Positions 1 to 8,040 of a DNA stretch of 36,652 nt are shown here, in pieces (the first letter of the stretch is position 1; each line of letters starts with the position of its first letter). The notes below the pieces were generated by a model. It worked only from the letters and a program-made list of their open reading frames with translations, ran no database searches and was not told the origin of the DNA. A program made the translations under genes and the position numbers. Source of the stretch: an uncultured Alphaproteobacteria bacterium (GTDB lineage Bacteria; Pseudomonadota; Alphaproteobacteria; Bin65); assembly GCA_947259335.1 (NCBI GenBank), contig CAMYMQ010000346.1, positions 1 through 36,652 of the forward strand, written 5' to 3'.

Positions 1-50
1 CCCGGCCGGGGGTGCGCGGCCGCACCGGATGCGCGCCGCGGCGCAGGCCG

Positions 51-67
51 TTTAGGCGAAATTAACC
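51..67 (+). promoter_or_regulatory. CtrA-like half-consensus site upstream of the histidine kinase
   Basis: The bases read TTTA, seven bases, then TTAACC. The alphaproteobacterial CtrA box is TTAA-N7-TTAA, so the right half matches exactly and the left half has one mismatch. It lies about 47 bases before the kinase start. Full-consensus versions occur at 24547 and 35196, also upstream of signalling genes, which is the main reason to list this weaker one. Confidence 0.35.
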
Positions 68-113
68 AAGACAGCCCACACTGGCGCCGAAATCCTGGCG
101 GAGTCGCGGTTGC

Positions 114-1505
114 ATGTCGCGTTGGCCGATCCTTTGGTTCTCGGAGCCCATGAGCGAGGCGCTCGAACGCGAAATGCGTGTCGAGTGGCTGCTGATGCTC
201 ACCCGCAGCCAGCCTCTGGCGGCGGCAGCCAACTGCCTCAACTCACTGTTTATCATTGGTTTTCTGCTCGGCGGCCAAGCGTCCGCACCCCTGTTGGTCT
301 GGCTGGGGGTCTTCCAGATCCTCGCCGCGGTGCAGTTCCAGCACTGGTGGCGATACCGGAAACGGGCGCGCCCATCGGCGGTCTCGTCCCGCCTCGTGCC
401 CCGAGCGGTCGCCTGGACGGCGCTGGGCGGCGGTCTCTGGGGAACCTTTTCGGCGATCTACTTCGCCGACGCGACCCCCCATCAGCAGCTCCTGGTCGGC
501 ATCCTCGCCGCGGCCATGGCGGCCGGCGGGGCCTCGTCGCTCGCCAGGTTGCCCGCGGCGGCGGCGGGGTATGTCCTGCCCTGCATCCTACCCATCACCG
601 CCGTGGCGCTGATGAGCGGCGGACTGGCCTACTACATCCTGGCCTTGCTCAGCGTGATCCTGCTGTTCTTCCTGCTCGGCACCGTGCGCAACGGATATCT
701 GGCGGCCGAGCGCGAGGTCGCGCTCAGGCTCAGAAATTCGGAGCTGCTCGAGGTTGCCCAGGAGGCGAACCGCGCCAAGGCCAATTTCCTGGCCCAGTTC
801 AGCCACGAGTTGCGCACCCCGCTCAACGCCATCATCGGCTTTTCCGAGTCGATGAAGGAGCAACTGCTCGGCCCGGTCGAGAACGAGCGCTATCGGGACT
901 ATGTGCGCTACATCAACGACAGCGGCGTCCATCTCCTCGCCCTGATCAACAACATCTTGAACTCCGCCAGCCTGGAAGCCGACGAGGCGGGGCTCGACTG
1001 CAGGCCGGTCGACCTTGGAACCCTGGCCGACGACGTGGTCAGGATGGTCGAGGCGACCGATGCGGCCGCCGGCGTCACCCTGCACAACTGGATTCCCGCC
1101 GGCGTGCGGATCAATGCCGATGCGGTCAAGTTCAAGCAAATCCTCATCAACCTCGTGTCCAACGCCGTCAAGTTCACGGACCGTGGCGGCACGGTGACGC
1201 TGGGTGTGACCCGCCGGGACGACGGCGGTGTGGATGTCGGCATCGCCGACACCGGGGACGGCATCGACCCGGCCGACCTCGACCGGGTCCTCGAGCCCTT
1301 CGTGCGCACGGAGTCGGCGGTCGCGAGCGGTATGCAGGGCGCCGGGCTCGGCCTGCCGATTGCCAGGATGCTCGCGCAGCTGCACGGCGGCGACATGACC
1401 ATCGAGAGCGCCCGCGGGCTGGGGACGACCGTCCGGGTGCACCTGCCGCCCGACGCGATCGTGGCGCTCGAGCCCGCCGCGCCCGCGGTTGTGGCGGCAA
1501 ACTAG
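114..1505 (+). CDS. Membrane-bound sensor histidine kinase
   Basis: 463-residue inner-membrane two-component kinase. Residues about 33-195 form several hydrophobic helices (an integral-membrane input domain), followed by a short coiled linker. The HisKA box is FSHELRTPLNAIIGF with the phospho-acceptor near His231. The ATPase domain shows the N box (NLVSNAVKF, about 347), a G1 motif (DTGDGID, about 378) and a G2 motif (GAGLGLPIA, about 408). No receiver domain is attached and no response regulator is adjacent, so the partner is unknown. The ATG at 114 has a GGAG about 12 bases upstream; an in-frame ATG at 150 directly preceded by CGGAG is a credible alternative. The membrane region resembles that of the diguanylate cyclase at 25139 in layout and in W-G and AGGAS-type motifs. 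Confidence 0.9.
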   Translation: MSRWPILWFSEPMSEALEREMRVEWLLMLTRSQPLAAAANCLNSLFIIGFLLGGQASAPLLVWLGVFQILAAVQFQHWWRYRKRARPSAVSSRLVPRAVAWTALGGGLWGTFSAIYFADATPHQQLLVGILAAAMAAGGASSLARLPAAAAGYVLPCILPITAVALMSGGLAYYILALLSVILLFFLLGTVRNGYLAAEREVALRLRNSELLEVAQEANRAKANFLAQFSHELRTPLNAIIGFSESMKEQLLGPVENERYRDYVRYINDSGVHLLALINNILNSASLEADEAGLDCRPVDLGTLADDVVRMVEATDAAAGVTLHNWIPAGVRINADAVKFKQILINLVSNAVKFTDRGGTVTLGVTRRDDGGVDVGIADTGDGIDPADLDRVLEPFVRTESAVASGMQGAGLGLPIARMLAQLHGGDMTIESARGLGTTVRVHLPPDAIVALEPAAPAVVAAN

Positions 1506-1587
1506 ACCGCCCGCGTCTGCGTTCGTTGACGGACCCGGGCAGGGCCGCTTTTATGGCGCCACAGATCTCTCCCAACGAGTAGGCGCA

Positions 1588-2520
1588 ATGACCACTCCGC
1601 TTCGCGTGATCGTCTTCCCCGGCGGCACCAACCTGCCGATCTGGACGGCCCAGTCCCAGGGCTTCTTCGAGCGGCACGGCGTGTCGGTCGACCTGACCTA
1701 CACGACCAGCTCCAAGGAGCAGCTCGCCGGCCTGATCCGGGGCGACTGGGACCTGGGCGGCACCGCCTTCGACAACGTCGTCGCCTACATGGAGGGGCAG
1801 GGCGAGGCGGCGATCGACCGCGAGCCCGATCTGTTCGTGTTCCAGGGCGGCGACAACGCCTTCCTGCGGCTGGTCGTCCAGGGCGACATCCACGGCTATG
1901 ACGACCTCAAGGGCAAGACGCTGTCGGTCGACGCGCTGACCACCGGTTTCGCCTTCGTGCTGCGCAAGATGCTCGCCAATGCGGGGCTCTCGGACGACGA
2001 CGTGACCTACGAGAGCGTCGGCGGCCTGCACGAGCGCTGGAACGCGATGAAGGCCGGCGAGCACGCCGGAACCCTGCTGCTGACGCCGTTCGAGCTGATT
2101 GCCAAGCATGTGGGTCTCAACCTGCTGCAGAGCGCCATCGACGTGGTACCCGACTATCAGGGCGTCATCGGCACGACGCGGCGGTCGTGGGCGGCGGAGA
2201 ACGGCAAGGCGCTGACCGGCTACATCCGGGGCTACCTCGACGCCCTCGACTGGATCTTCGATCCTGCCAATCGCGCCGCGGCCGAGGCGCTGCTCGCCGA
2301 GAACGTGCCGCAGATGACTCCGGCGATGGCGGCCGAAACATGCGGGGTTTACCTCGTGCCCGAGGGCGGCATCGAGCGCCGCGCCCGCCTGAGCCGCGCC
2401 GGCATGGACGCGGTGCTGGCCCTGCGCAGCGAATACGGCCGGCCGCAAAAGGCGCTGATCGACCCGGACAAATATGTCGATCTGACCTGGTACGAACAGG
2501 CGGCCGGGACCCAGGGGTAG
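1588..2520 (+). CDS. NMT1/THI5-like ABC-transporter substrate-binding protein, no visible signal peptide
   Basis: 310 residues with the periplasmic-binding-protein type II pattern: an opening strand and LPIWTAQSQGFFERHGV motif, then GDWDLGGTAFDNVVAY and DLKGKTLSVDALTTGFAF, as in NMT1/SsuA/THI5-like proteins that bind small organic ligands. The ATG at 1588 is chosen because the protein fold begins right there (TTPLRVIVFPGG); an upstream in-frame start adds low-quality sequence. There is no hydrophobic leader or lipobox and no permease or ATPase gene beside it, unlike a normal importer operon. It may be exported another way, be wrongly started, or act in the cytoplasm. The ligand cannot be read from sequence. 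Confidence 0.8.
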   Translation: MTTPLRVIVFPGGTNLPIWTAQSQGFFERHGVSVDLTYTTSSKEQLAGLIRGDWDLGGTAFDNVVAYMEGQGEAAIDREPDLFVFQGGDNAFLRLVVQGDIHGYDDLKGKTLSVDALTTGFAFVLRKMLANAGLSDDDVTYESVGGLHERWNAMKAGEHAGTLLLTPFELIAKHVGLNLLQSAIDVVPDYQGVIGTTRRSWAAENGKALTGYIRGYLDALDWIFDPANRAAAEALLAENVPQMTPAMAAETCGVYLVPEGGIERRARLSRAGMDAVLALRSEYGRPQKALIDPDKYVDLTWYEQAAGTQG

Positions 2521-2854
2521 CCTCGATGGATCCTTGAGGGATCCGGTCGACGGCCATTGCGGCGGCCGTCACGGCGGTTACCGCACCGCGCTCATGCCGG
2601 CAGGCATTTCCGAGCCGTTGCCGGCCCCTTGCCCGGAGCGTGTGTCCGCAATCGGGGCGCCTGCGGCCCCGATTGTCGCGGCGGTACCACGCGTCTCATC
2701 GCCGTTTCCGAGAGACGGCCCCGGAAGGTTTCGCCCGGGCGGGCTCCGGCGGTCGAAAAATATGTTTTCTGCGGGCCGTGGATATCGTTCCGAACGGATG
2801 CCACTTGAACGCAGCGCAGCGCGATCATGCGCTGCTCTCCCGCGGAGAAACTCA
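2521..2854. other. Non-coding gap with several hairpins
   Basis: 334 bases without a credible gene. It holds GGATCC arms at 2528-2533/2539-2544, GACGGCC/GGCCGTC arms at 2549-2555/2564-2570, the strong hairpin at 2649-2675 listed separately, and a CGTCTC/GAGACG pair near 2692-2717. None is followed by a T-run, so they are not clear intrinsic terminators. An AT-rich patch at 2755-2768 may belong to the promoter of the DUF4189 gene. Confidence 0.5.
2649..2675. repeat. 10-bp perfect inverted repeat (stem-loop)
   Basis: CAATCGGGGC at 2649-2658 and GCCCCGATTG at 2666-2675 are exact reverse complements around a 7-base loop. There is no T-tract. It could be an RNA stem in the leader of the secreted-protein gene at 2855, a protein-binding site, or part of a transcription stop for the upstream gene. 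Confidence 0.6.
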
Positions 2855-3241
2855 ATGAAACGTCTTCTCGCTTTGTGCCTTTTGGGGCTTGCCCTAGCTC
2901 CTGTCACGGCCACGTCGGCGAGTGCCAATTGCCGGGTTCCGAATTGCTGGGCGTCGATTGCCGTCAATCCGACGACCCGCGCCTGGGGATATGTCTACAA
3001 TCATCCGACTGCGGCGTCCGCCCGCCGGGGCGCTTTGGCCCAGTGCCGGGGCAACTGCAGCCGCGTCACGACCTTCCGCAACTCGTGCGGCGCCTATGCG
3101 GTGGCGAACAACGGCGGCTGGGGCTGGTCGTCGCGTTACGCGAACCGGGCCGGCGCCCAGGCCCGCGCGCTGCAGGAATGCAACAAGTTCAATCCCGGAC
3201 AGGGCTGTCGGATCCGGGTCTGGGCCTGCACCTCGCGCTGA
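2855..3241 (+). CDS. Small secreted DUF4189-type protein
   Basis: 128 residues. The N-terminus (MKRLLALCLLGLALAPVTA) is a clear Sec signal peptide with likely cleavage after SASA near residue 25. The mature part is rich in Cys, Trp, Arg and Gly, with the WASIAVNP..AWGY...A...AL..C and VANNGGWGWSS patterns typical of DUF4189, a family of small exported proteins whose role is unknown. Paired cysteines suggest disulfides in the periplasm. The ATG at 2855 is set by the signal peptide and a GGAGAAA Shine-Dalgarno at 2844-2850. It is monocistronic: a long gap precedes it and an intrinsic terminator follows within 31 bases. Confidence 0.8.
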   Translation: MKRLLALCLLGLALAPVTATSASANCRVPNCWASIAVNPTTRAWGYVYNHPTAASARRGALAQCRGNCSRVTTFRNSCGAYAVANNGGWGWSSRYANRAGAQARALQECNKFNPGQGCRIRVWACTSR

Positions 3242-3271
3242 ACGGGGCGGTCCAAACACCCTGGACTGAGT

Positions 3272-3303
3272 GTAAGGGCGCCTTCGGGCGCCCTTACTTC
3301 TTT
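3272..3303 (+). terminator. Intrinsic terminator of the DUF4189 gene
   Basis: An 11-bp perfect stem (GTAAGGGCGCC / GGCGCCCTTAC, 3272-3282 and 3287-3297) closes on a TTCG tetraloop and is followed by TTCTTT. Confidence 0.85.
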
Positions 3304-3747
3304 GGGCCGCCGCCGATGCGGCAAGGGCGGCGTCCTCACGGCGTCCTTGCCGGGGACAGGGCGCGGTCGAGAGGCCGGTCGGCGCGGTCCCCGGTCCGCC
3401 TTGATATCTGGGAATAAAATCCAATATTGTTGCCAAGGTGTCGTGCGGTTGGCCGTGGCGCTTAACATTCGGGCCAAAAGCGGCTATCGGCTGGTCCGGT
3501 ACCGGTCCGACGACCGGTCTATGGTGACGATTGATGACATATGCTGACGTGGGTCGGCAGGCGAGCCTCCGGCATTGCGAGTGCAGAAGATAACTGATGA
3601 TAACCGTTGATAACCTTTTCCGAATTTTGATCCGAATCGCCCGCTGGGGCGATGCGATGACGTTTCATGACGATTGCTGACATTTGATGACATTTACCGA
3701 CGACCGGCCGCGCCCGCGCGCCGCCGGCGGATTTGAAAGAAGCCACC
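3304..3747. other. Long non-coding region upstream of cimA
   Basis: About 440 bases with no convincing gene on either strand; base composition drops toward AT in 3410-3440 and 3580-3640. The region from 3525 to 3701 carries the 10-bp-phased short repeats listed separately. I could not find a clear -35/-10 pair, so the cimA promoter is unplaced; the region most likely holds it together with regulator sites. Confidence 0.5.
3525..3701 (+). repeat. Helically phased TGAC/TGAT repeat array upstream of cimA
   Basis: TGAC starts at 3525, 3535 and 3545; GATAAC starts at 3589, 3599 and 3609 (within TGATAACC-like units); TGAC starts at 3658, 3668, 3678 and 3688, with CGAC at 3698. Every step inside a block is exactly 10 bp, and blocks two and three share one register. 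TGACGATTGATGACAT (3525-3540) and TGACGATTGCTGACAT (3668-3683) are near-identical copies 143 bp apart. This is what I would expect of a multi-site protein-binding platform on one helix face. The binding protein is not known. Confidence 0.7.
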
Positions 3748-5361
3748 ATGTCCGATAACCGCGTCTATCTGTTCGACACCACCCTGCGCGACGGCGCCCA
3801 GACCCAGGGGGTCGACTTTTCCGCCCACGACAAGGCGATGATCGCCGAGGCGCTCGACCGGATCGGGGTCGACTATATCGAGGGCGGCTGGCCCGGCGCG
3901 AACCCGACCGACGACGCCTTCTTCGCCGACGTGCCCCGACTGCAGAGCACACTCAAGCACGCCAAGATGACCGCTTTCGGCATGACCCGGCGGCCGGGGC
4001 GCAGCGCCTCGAACGATCCCGGCCTGACCGCGATCCTGAGCACCGGGGCACAGGCCGTGTGCATGGTCGGCAAGACCTGGGACTTCCACGTCGACATCGC
4101 GCTGGGGACGACGCTCGACGAGAACCTGTCGATGATCGCCGACAGTGTCGCCCTGGCGACCGAGCGGACCGGCGAGGTCATGTTCGACGCCGAGCATTTC
4201 TTCGACGGCTACAAGGCCAACCGGGATTTCGCGCTCGGCTGCGTGCGCACGGCACTGGAGGCCGGGGCGCGCTGGGCGGTGCTGTGCGACACCAACGGCG
4301 GCACCCTGCCGGCGGAGATCTACCGCATCGTCCGGGAGATCTGCGAGGTCGTGCCGGGCGCTCGGCTCGGCATCCACGCGCACAACGACACCGAAAACGC
4401 GGTCGCCAACTCGCTGGCGGCGGTCGAGGCGGGGGTGCGGCAGGTCCAGGGCACGATCAACGGGCTGGGCGAGCGCTGCGGCAACGCCAACATGATTTCG
4501 CTGATCCCCTCGCTCAAGCTCAAGACCGGCTTCGAGATCGGCGTGTCCGACGACCAGCTCGCCCACCTGACCCAGCTGTCGCGCACGCTCGACGAGCTGC
4601 TCAACAAGAGCCCGGCGCGCAACCAGCCCTATGTCGGCGAATCGGCCTTCGCCCACAAGGGCGGGCTCCACGTCTCGGCGGTCGAGAAGGACCCCAAGAC
4701 CTACGAGCATATCGAGCCGTCCCTGGTCGGCAATCGGCGGCACATCGTCGTCTCCGACCAGGCCGGCCGGTCGAACATCGTGGCGCGATTGCGCGAGGCC
4801 GGGATCGACGTCGCGCCCGACCATCCCAAGCTTGGCCGATTGGTCGAGGACGTGAAGGCGCGCGAGCACGACGGCTACGCCTACGACGGCGCCGAGGCGA
4901 GCTTCGAGCTGCTCGCCCGCAGCCTGCTGGAGGGCGTGCCGAGATATTTCACGATGGAGAGCTTCCGGGTCGAGATCGAACGCCGCTACAACGCCAAGGG
5001 CGATCTGGTCACCATCTCCCAGGCGGTGATCAAGATCCGGGTCGGCGACCGTGTCACCCTGGAGGTGGCCGAGGGCAACGGCCCGGTCGACGCGCTGGCC
5101 ACCGCCATGCAGAAGGCGCTGGGGGCGAGCTATCCGGCGATCGAGGGGCTGAAGCTGACCGACTACAAGGTCCGCATCCTGACGCCCCAGGCGGGCACGG
5201 CGGCGGTCACCCGGGTGATGATCGAATCGACCGATGCGTCCGGGGCGCGCTGGTCGACGGTGGGCATCTCGCCCAACATCATCGAGGCCTCCTACGAGGC
5301 GCTGCGCGACGCGATCCACTATCTGCTGCTGCGCGAGGGCACACAGGCCGTGGCGGCGTGA
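3748..5361 (+). CDS. cimA: (R)-citramalate synthase
   Basis: 537 residues, cytoplasmic. It condenses pyruvate with acetyl-CoA to citramalate, the first step of a threonine-independent route to 2-oxobutyrate and isoleucine. The DRE-TIM aldolase motif DTTLRDGAQ lies at residues 8-16, the metal-binding HAHND at about 209-213, and NGLGERCGNAN about 30 residues later. The C-terminal 150 residues form a LeuA-type allosteric domain (usual site of isoleucine feedback). Residues typical of the CimA/2-isopropylmalate-synthase-like branch (FDTTLRDGAQTQGV, EGGWPGANPTD) separate it from leuA and nifV. The ATG at 3748 follows AAAGAAG; a TTG at 3733 is a weaker alternative. Other isoleucine genes are not next to it. 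The phased repeat array directly upstream is the likely control region. Confidence 0.92.
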   Translation: MSDNRVYLFDTTLRDGAQTQGVDFSAHDKAMIAEALDRIGVDYIEGGWPGANPTDDAFFADVPRLQSTLKHAKMTAFGMTRRPGRSASNDPGLTAILSTGAQAVCMVGKTWDFHVDIALGTTLDENLSMIADSVALATERTGEVMFDAEHFFDGYKANRDFALGCVRTALEAGARWAVLCDTNGGTLPAEIYRIVREICEVVPGARLGIHAHNDTENAVANSLAAVEAGVRQVQGTINGLGERCGNANMISLIPSLKLKTGFEIGVSDDQLAHLTQLSRTLDELLNKSPARNQPYVGESAFAHKGGLHVSAVEKDPKTYEHIEPSLVGNRRHIVVSDQAGRSNIVARLREAGIDVAPDHPKLGRLVEDVKAREHDGYAYDGAEASFELLARSLLEGVPRYFTMESFRVEIERRYNAKGDLVTISQAVIKIRVGDRVTLEVAEGNGPVDALATAMQKALGASYPAIEGLKLTDYKVRILTPQAGTAAVTRVMIESTDASGARWSTVGISPNIIEASYEALRDAIHYLLLREGTQAVAA

Positions 5362-5403
5362 GGGCGGCGGGGCCGACGGTGATCAACTGCCGATATCCGA
5401 TGC

Positions 5404-5475
5404 CGTCATTCCCGCGCATGCGGGAATCCAGCTTTCACGTGGCGGCTCTGGGCCCCCGCCTGCGCGGGGGTGACG
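5404..5475. repeat. Dispersed palindromic intergenic repeat (MITE/REP-like)
   Basis: Two hairpins in tandem: ATTCCCGC/GCGGGAAT at 5408-5415/5420-5427 and CCCCCGC/GCGGGGG at 5453-5459/5464-5470, bounded by CGTCA (5404-5408) and TGACG (5471-5475) as terminal inverted repeats. The wording, CGTCATTCCCGCG... to ...GCGGGGGTGACG, is that of a repeat scattered between genes in many proteobacterial genomes. I noticed only one copy in this window. Confidence 0.75.
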
Positions 5476-5503
5476 GTGAAAGAGTGGCGGAGGCGCCAGA
5501 CAG

Positions 5504-6301
5504 ATGATGGACAGCTCTTCCGCCGAGACGGGGCGCCCGGGCCCGGGCGCATGCGACAGCGCCGTGCCGGCCGTCATCCTGATCGAGCCGCAGCTGGGCG
5601 AGAACATCGGGACGGCCGCGCGCGCCATGCTCAACTGCGGGCTGACCGACCTGCGGCTGGTCAATCCCCGCGACGGCTGGCCGAACGAGAGGGCCGTCGC
5701 GGCCGCTTCCGGAGCCGAGGCGGTGCTGGATGCCGCTCGGGTGTTCGGGACAACCATTGAGGCCGTCGCCGACCTCAACCGGGTTTATGCCACCACGGCG
5801 CGGCGGCGCGGGCTGATCAAGCCGGTGATGACGCCCCAGACCGCCGCCGGCGAAATGCGGGCGGCGATCGGGGCGGGCGAGAAGGCCGGGGTCATGTTCG
5901 GCCCCGAACGCAAGGGCCTGCACAACGACGACGTCATGCTGGCCGCCAAGATCATCGAGGTGCCGCTCAACCCGGCGCACACGTCGCTCAATCTTGCCCA
6001 GGCGGTCCTGCTGGTCGGCTGGGAATGGTGGAAGGCCGGCGACGCGACCCCCGGCGAGTTCATCCCGGCGCTCACCGGCGACGAGGCCTTGCCGCCGGCC
6101 CCGGCGCAGGACATCGTCAACCTGTTCGAGCACCTCGAGGGCGAGCTCGATCAGGCCGGCTATTTCTTCCCGCCGCACAAGAAGCGGGCGATGGTCTACA
6201 ACCTGCGCACCATGCTCCAGCGGGCCCAGTTCACCGAGCAGGAGGTCCGGACCCTGCGCGGCGTGGTCAAGGCCTTGAGCCAGAAGCGAAAGGGACGTTG
6301 A
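5504..6301 (+). CDS. trmJ: TrmJ-family tRNA 2'-O-methyltransferase
   Basis: 265 residues, SPOUT-class SAM-dependent enzyme that methylates the ribose 2'-OH of cytidine/uridine in tRNA (position 32 in characterised members). Motif 1 is LIEPQLGENIGTAARAMLNCGL (written here as two parts: LIEPQLGENIG, TAARAMLNCGL) near residues 26-47; motif 2 FGPERKGL and motif 3 VPLNPAHTSLNLAQAV form the knotted cofactor site. A C-terminal helical extension of about 80 residues fits TrmJ. Tandem ATGs occur at 5504/5507. Its TGA stop lies inside the -35 box of the rpsD promoter. Confidence 0.88.
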   Translation: MMDSSSAETGRPGPGACDSAVPAVILIEPQLGENIGTAARAMLNCGLTDLRLVNPRDGWPNERAVAAASGAEAVLDAARVFGTTIEAVADLNRVYATTARRRGLIKPVMTPQTAAGEMRAAIGAGEKAGVMFGPERKGLHNDDVMLAAKIIEVPLNPAHTSLNLAQAVLLVGWEWWKAGDATPGEFIPALTGDEALPPAPAQDIVNLFEHLEGELDQAGYFFPPHKKRAMVYNLRTMLQRAQFTEQEVRTLRGVVKALSQKRKGR

Positions 6302-6325
6302 CACCCGGGGCGCCCGGTCTATATT
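6298..6325 (+). promoter_or_regulatory. Sigma-70 promoter for rpsD overlapping the trmJ stop codon
   Basis: TTGACA at 6298-6303, a 16-bp spacer, and TATATT at 6320-6325. The TGA stop of trmJ (6299-6301) lies within the -35 hexamer. The predicted leader to rpsD is about 130 bases. Confidence 0.75.
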
Positions 6326-6466
6326 CCGCCCCTTCATTTCGGAGAACGCGGGCAGCAGGCTTGATCCTGCCGACCCCGCCCCAGAGACAGTCGTCCCAGG
6401 GGCCTATCCGGACACCAAGAACATCGGGACCGCGGAGATCAGCGGTTACCGGGAAGGAGAAACATC

Positions 6467-7084
6467 ATGACCAAGCGCGTCTCCTCCAAGGAGAAGATTT
6501 CGCGTCGCCTCGGAGTGAACCTCTGGGGCCGTGCCAAGAGCCCCTTCAACCGCCGGGGCTACGGCCCGGGCCAGCACGGCCAGGCCCGCCGGCGTAAGCT
6601 GTCGGACTTCGGCGTCCAGTTGCAGGCCAAGCAGAAGCTGAAGGGCTATTACGGCAACATCACCGAGCGCCAGTTCCGCCGCTACTACGAAGAGGCGTCG
6701 CGGGGCAAGGGCGACACCGGCGAGAAGCTGATCGAGCTGCTCGAGCGCCGGCTCGACGCCGTGACCTACCGGATGAAGTTCGTGCCGACCGTGTTCGCGT
6801 CGCGGCAGTTCATCAGCCACGGCCACATCCACGTCAACGGCAAGCGGGTCACCATCCCGTCCTACCGGGTCAAGGACGGCGACGTGGTCGAGATCAAGGA
6901 GAAGTCGCGCGAGCTGCCACTCGTCCTCGACGCGGTGGAGTCGCCGGAGCGCGACGTGCCCGGCTACATGGAAGTCGATCACAACAAGATGCGCGGCACC
7001 TTCGTGCGCGGACCGGGGCTCGACGACGTGCCCTATCCGGTGCACATGGAGCCGAACCTCGTCATCGAGTTCTATTCGCGCTAG
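6467..7084 (+). CDS. rpsD: 30S ribosomal protein S4
   Basis: 205 residues, the usual length. Primary 16S rRNA-binding protein that nucleates 30S assembly. The N-terminal segment with [20 protein letters not shown] and the S4 RNA-binding domain ([32 protein letters not shown]) are unmistakable. The ATG at 6467 follows AAGGAGAA. It stands apart from the alpha operon, as in other alphaproteobacteria, with its own promoter at 6298 and a long leader that could allow S4 autoregulation (inference). The stop codon overlaps that of the opposing transporter gene, and its terminator lies inside that gene. Confidence 0.97.
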   Translation: MTKRVSSKEKISRRLGVNLWGRAKSPFNRRGYGPGQHGQARRRKLSDFGVQLQAKQKLKGYYGNITERQFRRYYEEASRGKGDTGEKLIELLERRLDAVTYRMKFVPTVFASRQFISHGHIHVNGKRVTIPSYRVKDGDVVEIKEKSRELPLVLDAVESPERDVPGYMEVDHNKMRGTFVRGPGLDDVPYPVHMEPNLVIEFYSR

Positions 7085-8040
7085 GCGGTCTCGCCGCTTT
7101 CGGATTTCGGGGAACCGGCCGCGTCCGCGCGGCCGGTTTTCCATGACTGGGCTTCGATAAACACCCGGGTGACCAGCGGGAAGCGGGTCTTGATCGCGGC
7201 TTCCATCTCGCTGACCACCTGTTCGACGTCCGCCGACGACAGCCGGTCGGCGAAGTCGACGCTGAGCGTCACCAGGATGTCCTCCGGCCCATTGTGCAGC
7301 GTCAGCAACTCGTTGACATTAGTGATGCCTTCCTGGGCGGTGACGATCTCGCGGATGCCGTCGATCACGTCGGAACCCGCGCGCTCGCCGATCAGCAGGC
7401 CCTTGGTTTCATAGGCGAGGATCGTCGCCGTCGCGGCCAGCACCAGCCCGATCAGGATCGAGGCCGCGCCGTCGGCCTCCGGGATGTCGGCCAGCCAGGC
7501 GACCAGCAGGCCGCCCATGGCGCAGGCGAGCCCGAACATCGCGGCGGTATCCTCGAACAGGACCGTGATGACGGTGGGGTCCTTCGAGCGCGTGACCGCC
7601 TGGAAGAAGCCGCGCTTGCCGCGGGTCTTGCTGAATTCCTTGTAGGCGACCCACCAGGCCACGGCCTCGAACACCATGGCGGCGCCCAGGACGATGAAAT
7701 TGATGTAGATGTCGGTGATCGGATGCGGGTGGCGGAGCTTCTCTATGCCCTCGTAGATCGACACGCCGGCGCCGACCGCGAAGATCAGGATCGCCACCAC
7801 GAAGGACCAGAAATAGATCTCGGATCCGTAGCCGAACGGGTGGCGGTCGTCGGCCGGGCGTTTGGACCGCTTGAGGCCATGGAGCATCAGGCCCTGGTTG
7901 CCGGTGTCGACGACCGAATGGATCGCCTCCGAGAGCATGGCCGAACTGCCGGTCCAGCTGGCCGCGGCGAACTTACAGACGGCGATCAGGGAGTTGCCGA
8001 CCAGCGCGGCGTAGATGACCTTTTTCGATCCGGAAGCCAC
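7081..8040 (-). CDS. Cation diffusion facilitator family transporter
   Basis: 319 residues, inner-membrane metal(II)/proton antiporter of the CDF/ZitB-like family. The first helices carry [13 protein letters not shown] (the conserved SxxxDxxxD-like metal-site helix), followed by [20 protein letters not shown], then further membrane helices with EDTAAMFGL (second metal-site helix), and a cytoplasmic C-terminal domain (about 230-300) of the usual fold. The start is set at GTG 8040, where AAGGAA lies 10 bases upstream and the protein begins just before its first helix; an upstream in-frame start would add 25 unlike residues. Metal specificity (Zn, Fe, Mn or Co) cannot be read safely. It converges on rpsD and overlaps it by CTAG. 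Confidence 0.88.
   Translation of the reverse strand: MASGSKKVIYAALVGNSLIAVCKFAAASWTGSSAMLSEAIHSVVDTGNQGLMLHGLKRSKRPADDRHPFGYGSEIYFWSFVVAILIFAVGAGVSIYEGIEKLRHPHPITDIYINFIVLGAAMVFEAVAWWVAYKEFSKTRGKRGFFQAVTRSKDPTVITVLFEDTAAMFGLACAMGGLLVAWLADIPEADGAASILIGLVLAATATILAYETKGLLIGERAGSDVIDGIREIVTAQEGITNVNELLTLHNGPEDILVTLSVDFADRLSSADVEQVVSEMEAAIKTRFPLVTRVFIEAQSWKTGRADAAGSPKSESGETA
7113..7140 (+). terminator. rpsD intrinsic terminator inside the opposing transporter gene
   Basis: AACCGGCCGCG (7113-7123), loop TCCG, CGCGGCCGGTT (7128-7138), with TTTT at 7137-7140. The same bases encode the C-terminal tail of the minus-strand transporter, so the stop signal and the coding sequence are superimposed. Confidence 0.7.

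Noticed and set aside
3525-3701. CRISPR array
   Set aside because: Units are about 10 bp with no spacer-repeat alternation and no cas genes nearby.
3694-5319. Minus-strand open frame of about 540 codons opposite cimA
   Set aside because: Mirror of the cimA codon pattern; no domain or start signal, while the cimA reading has the full DTTLRDG and HAHND motifs.
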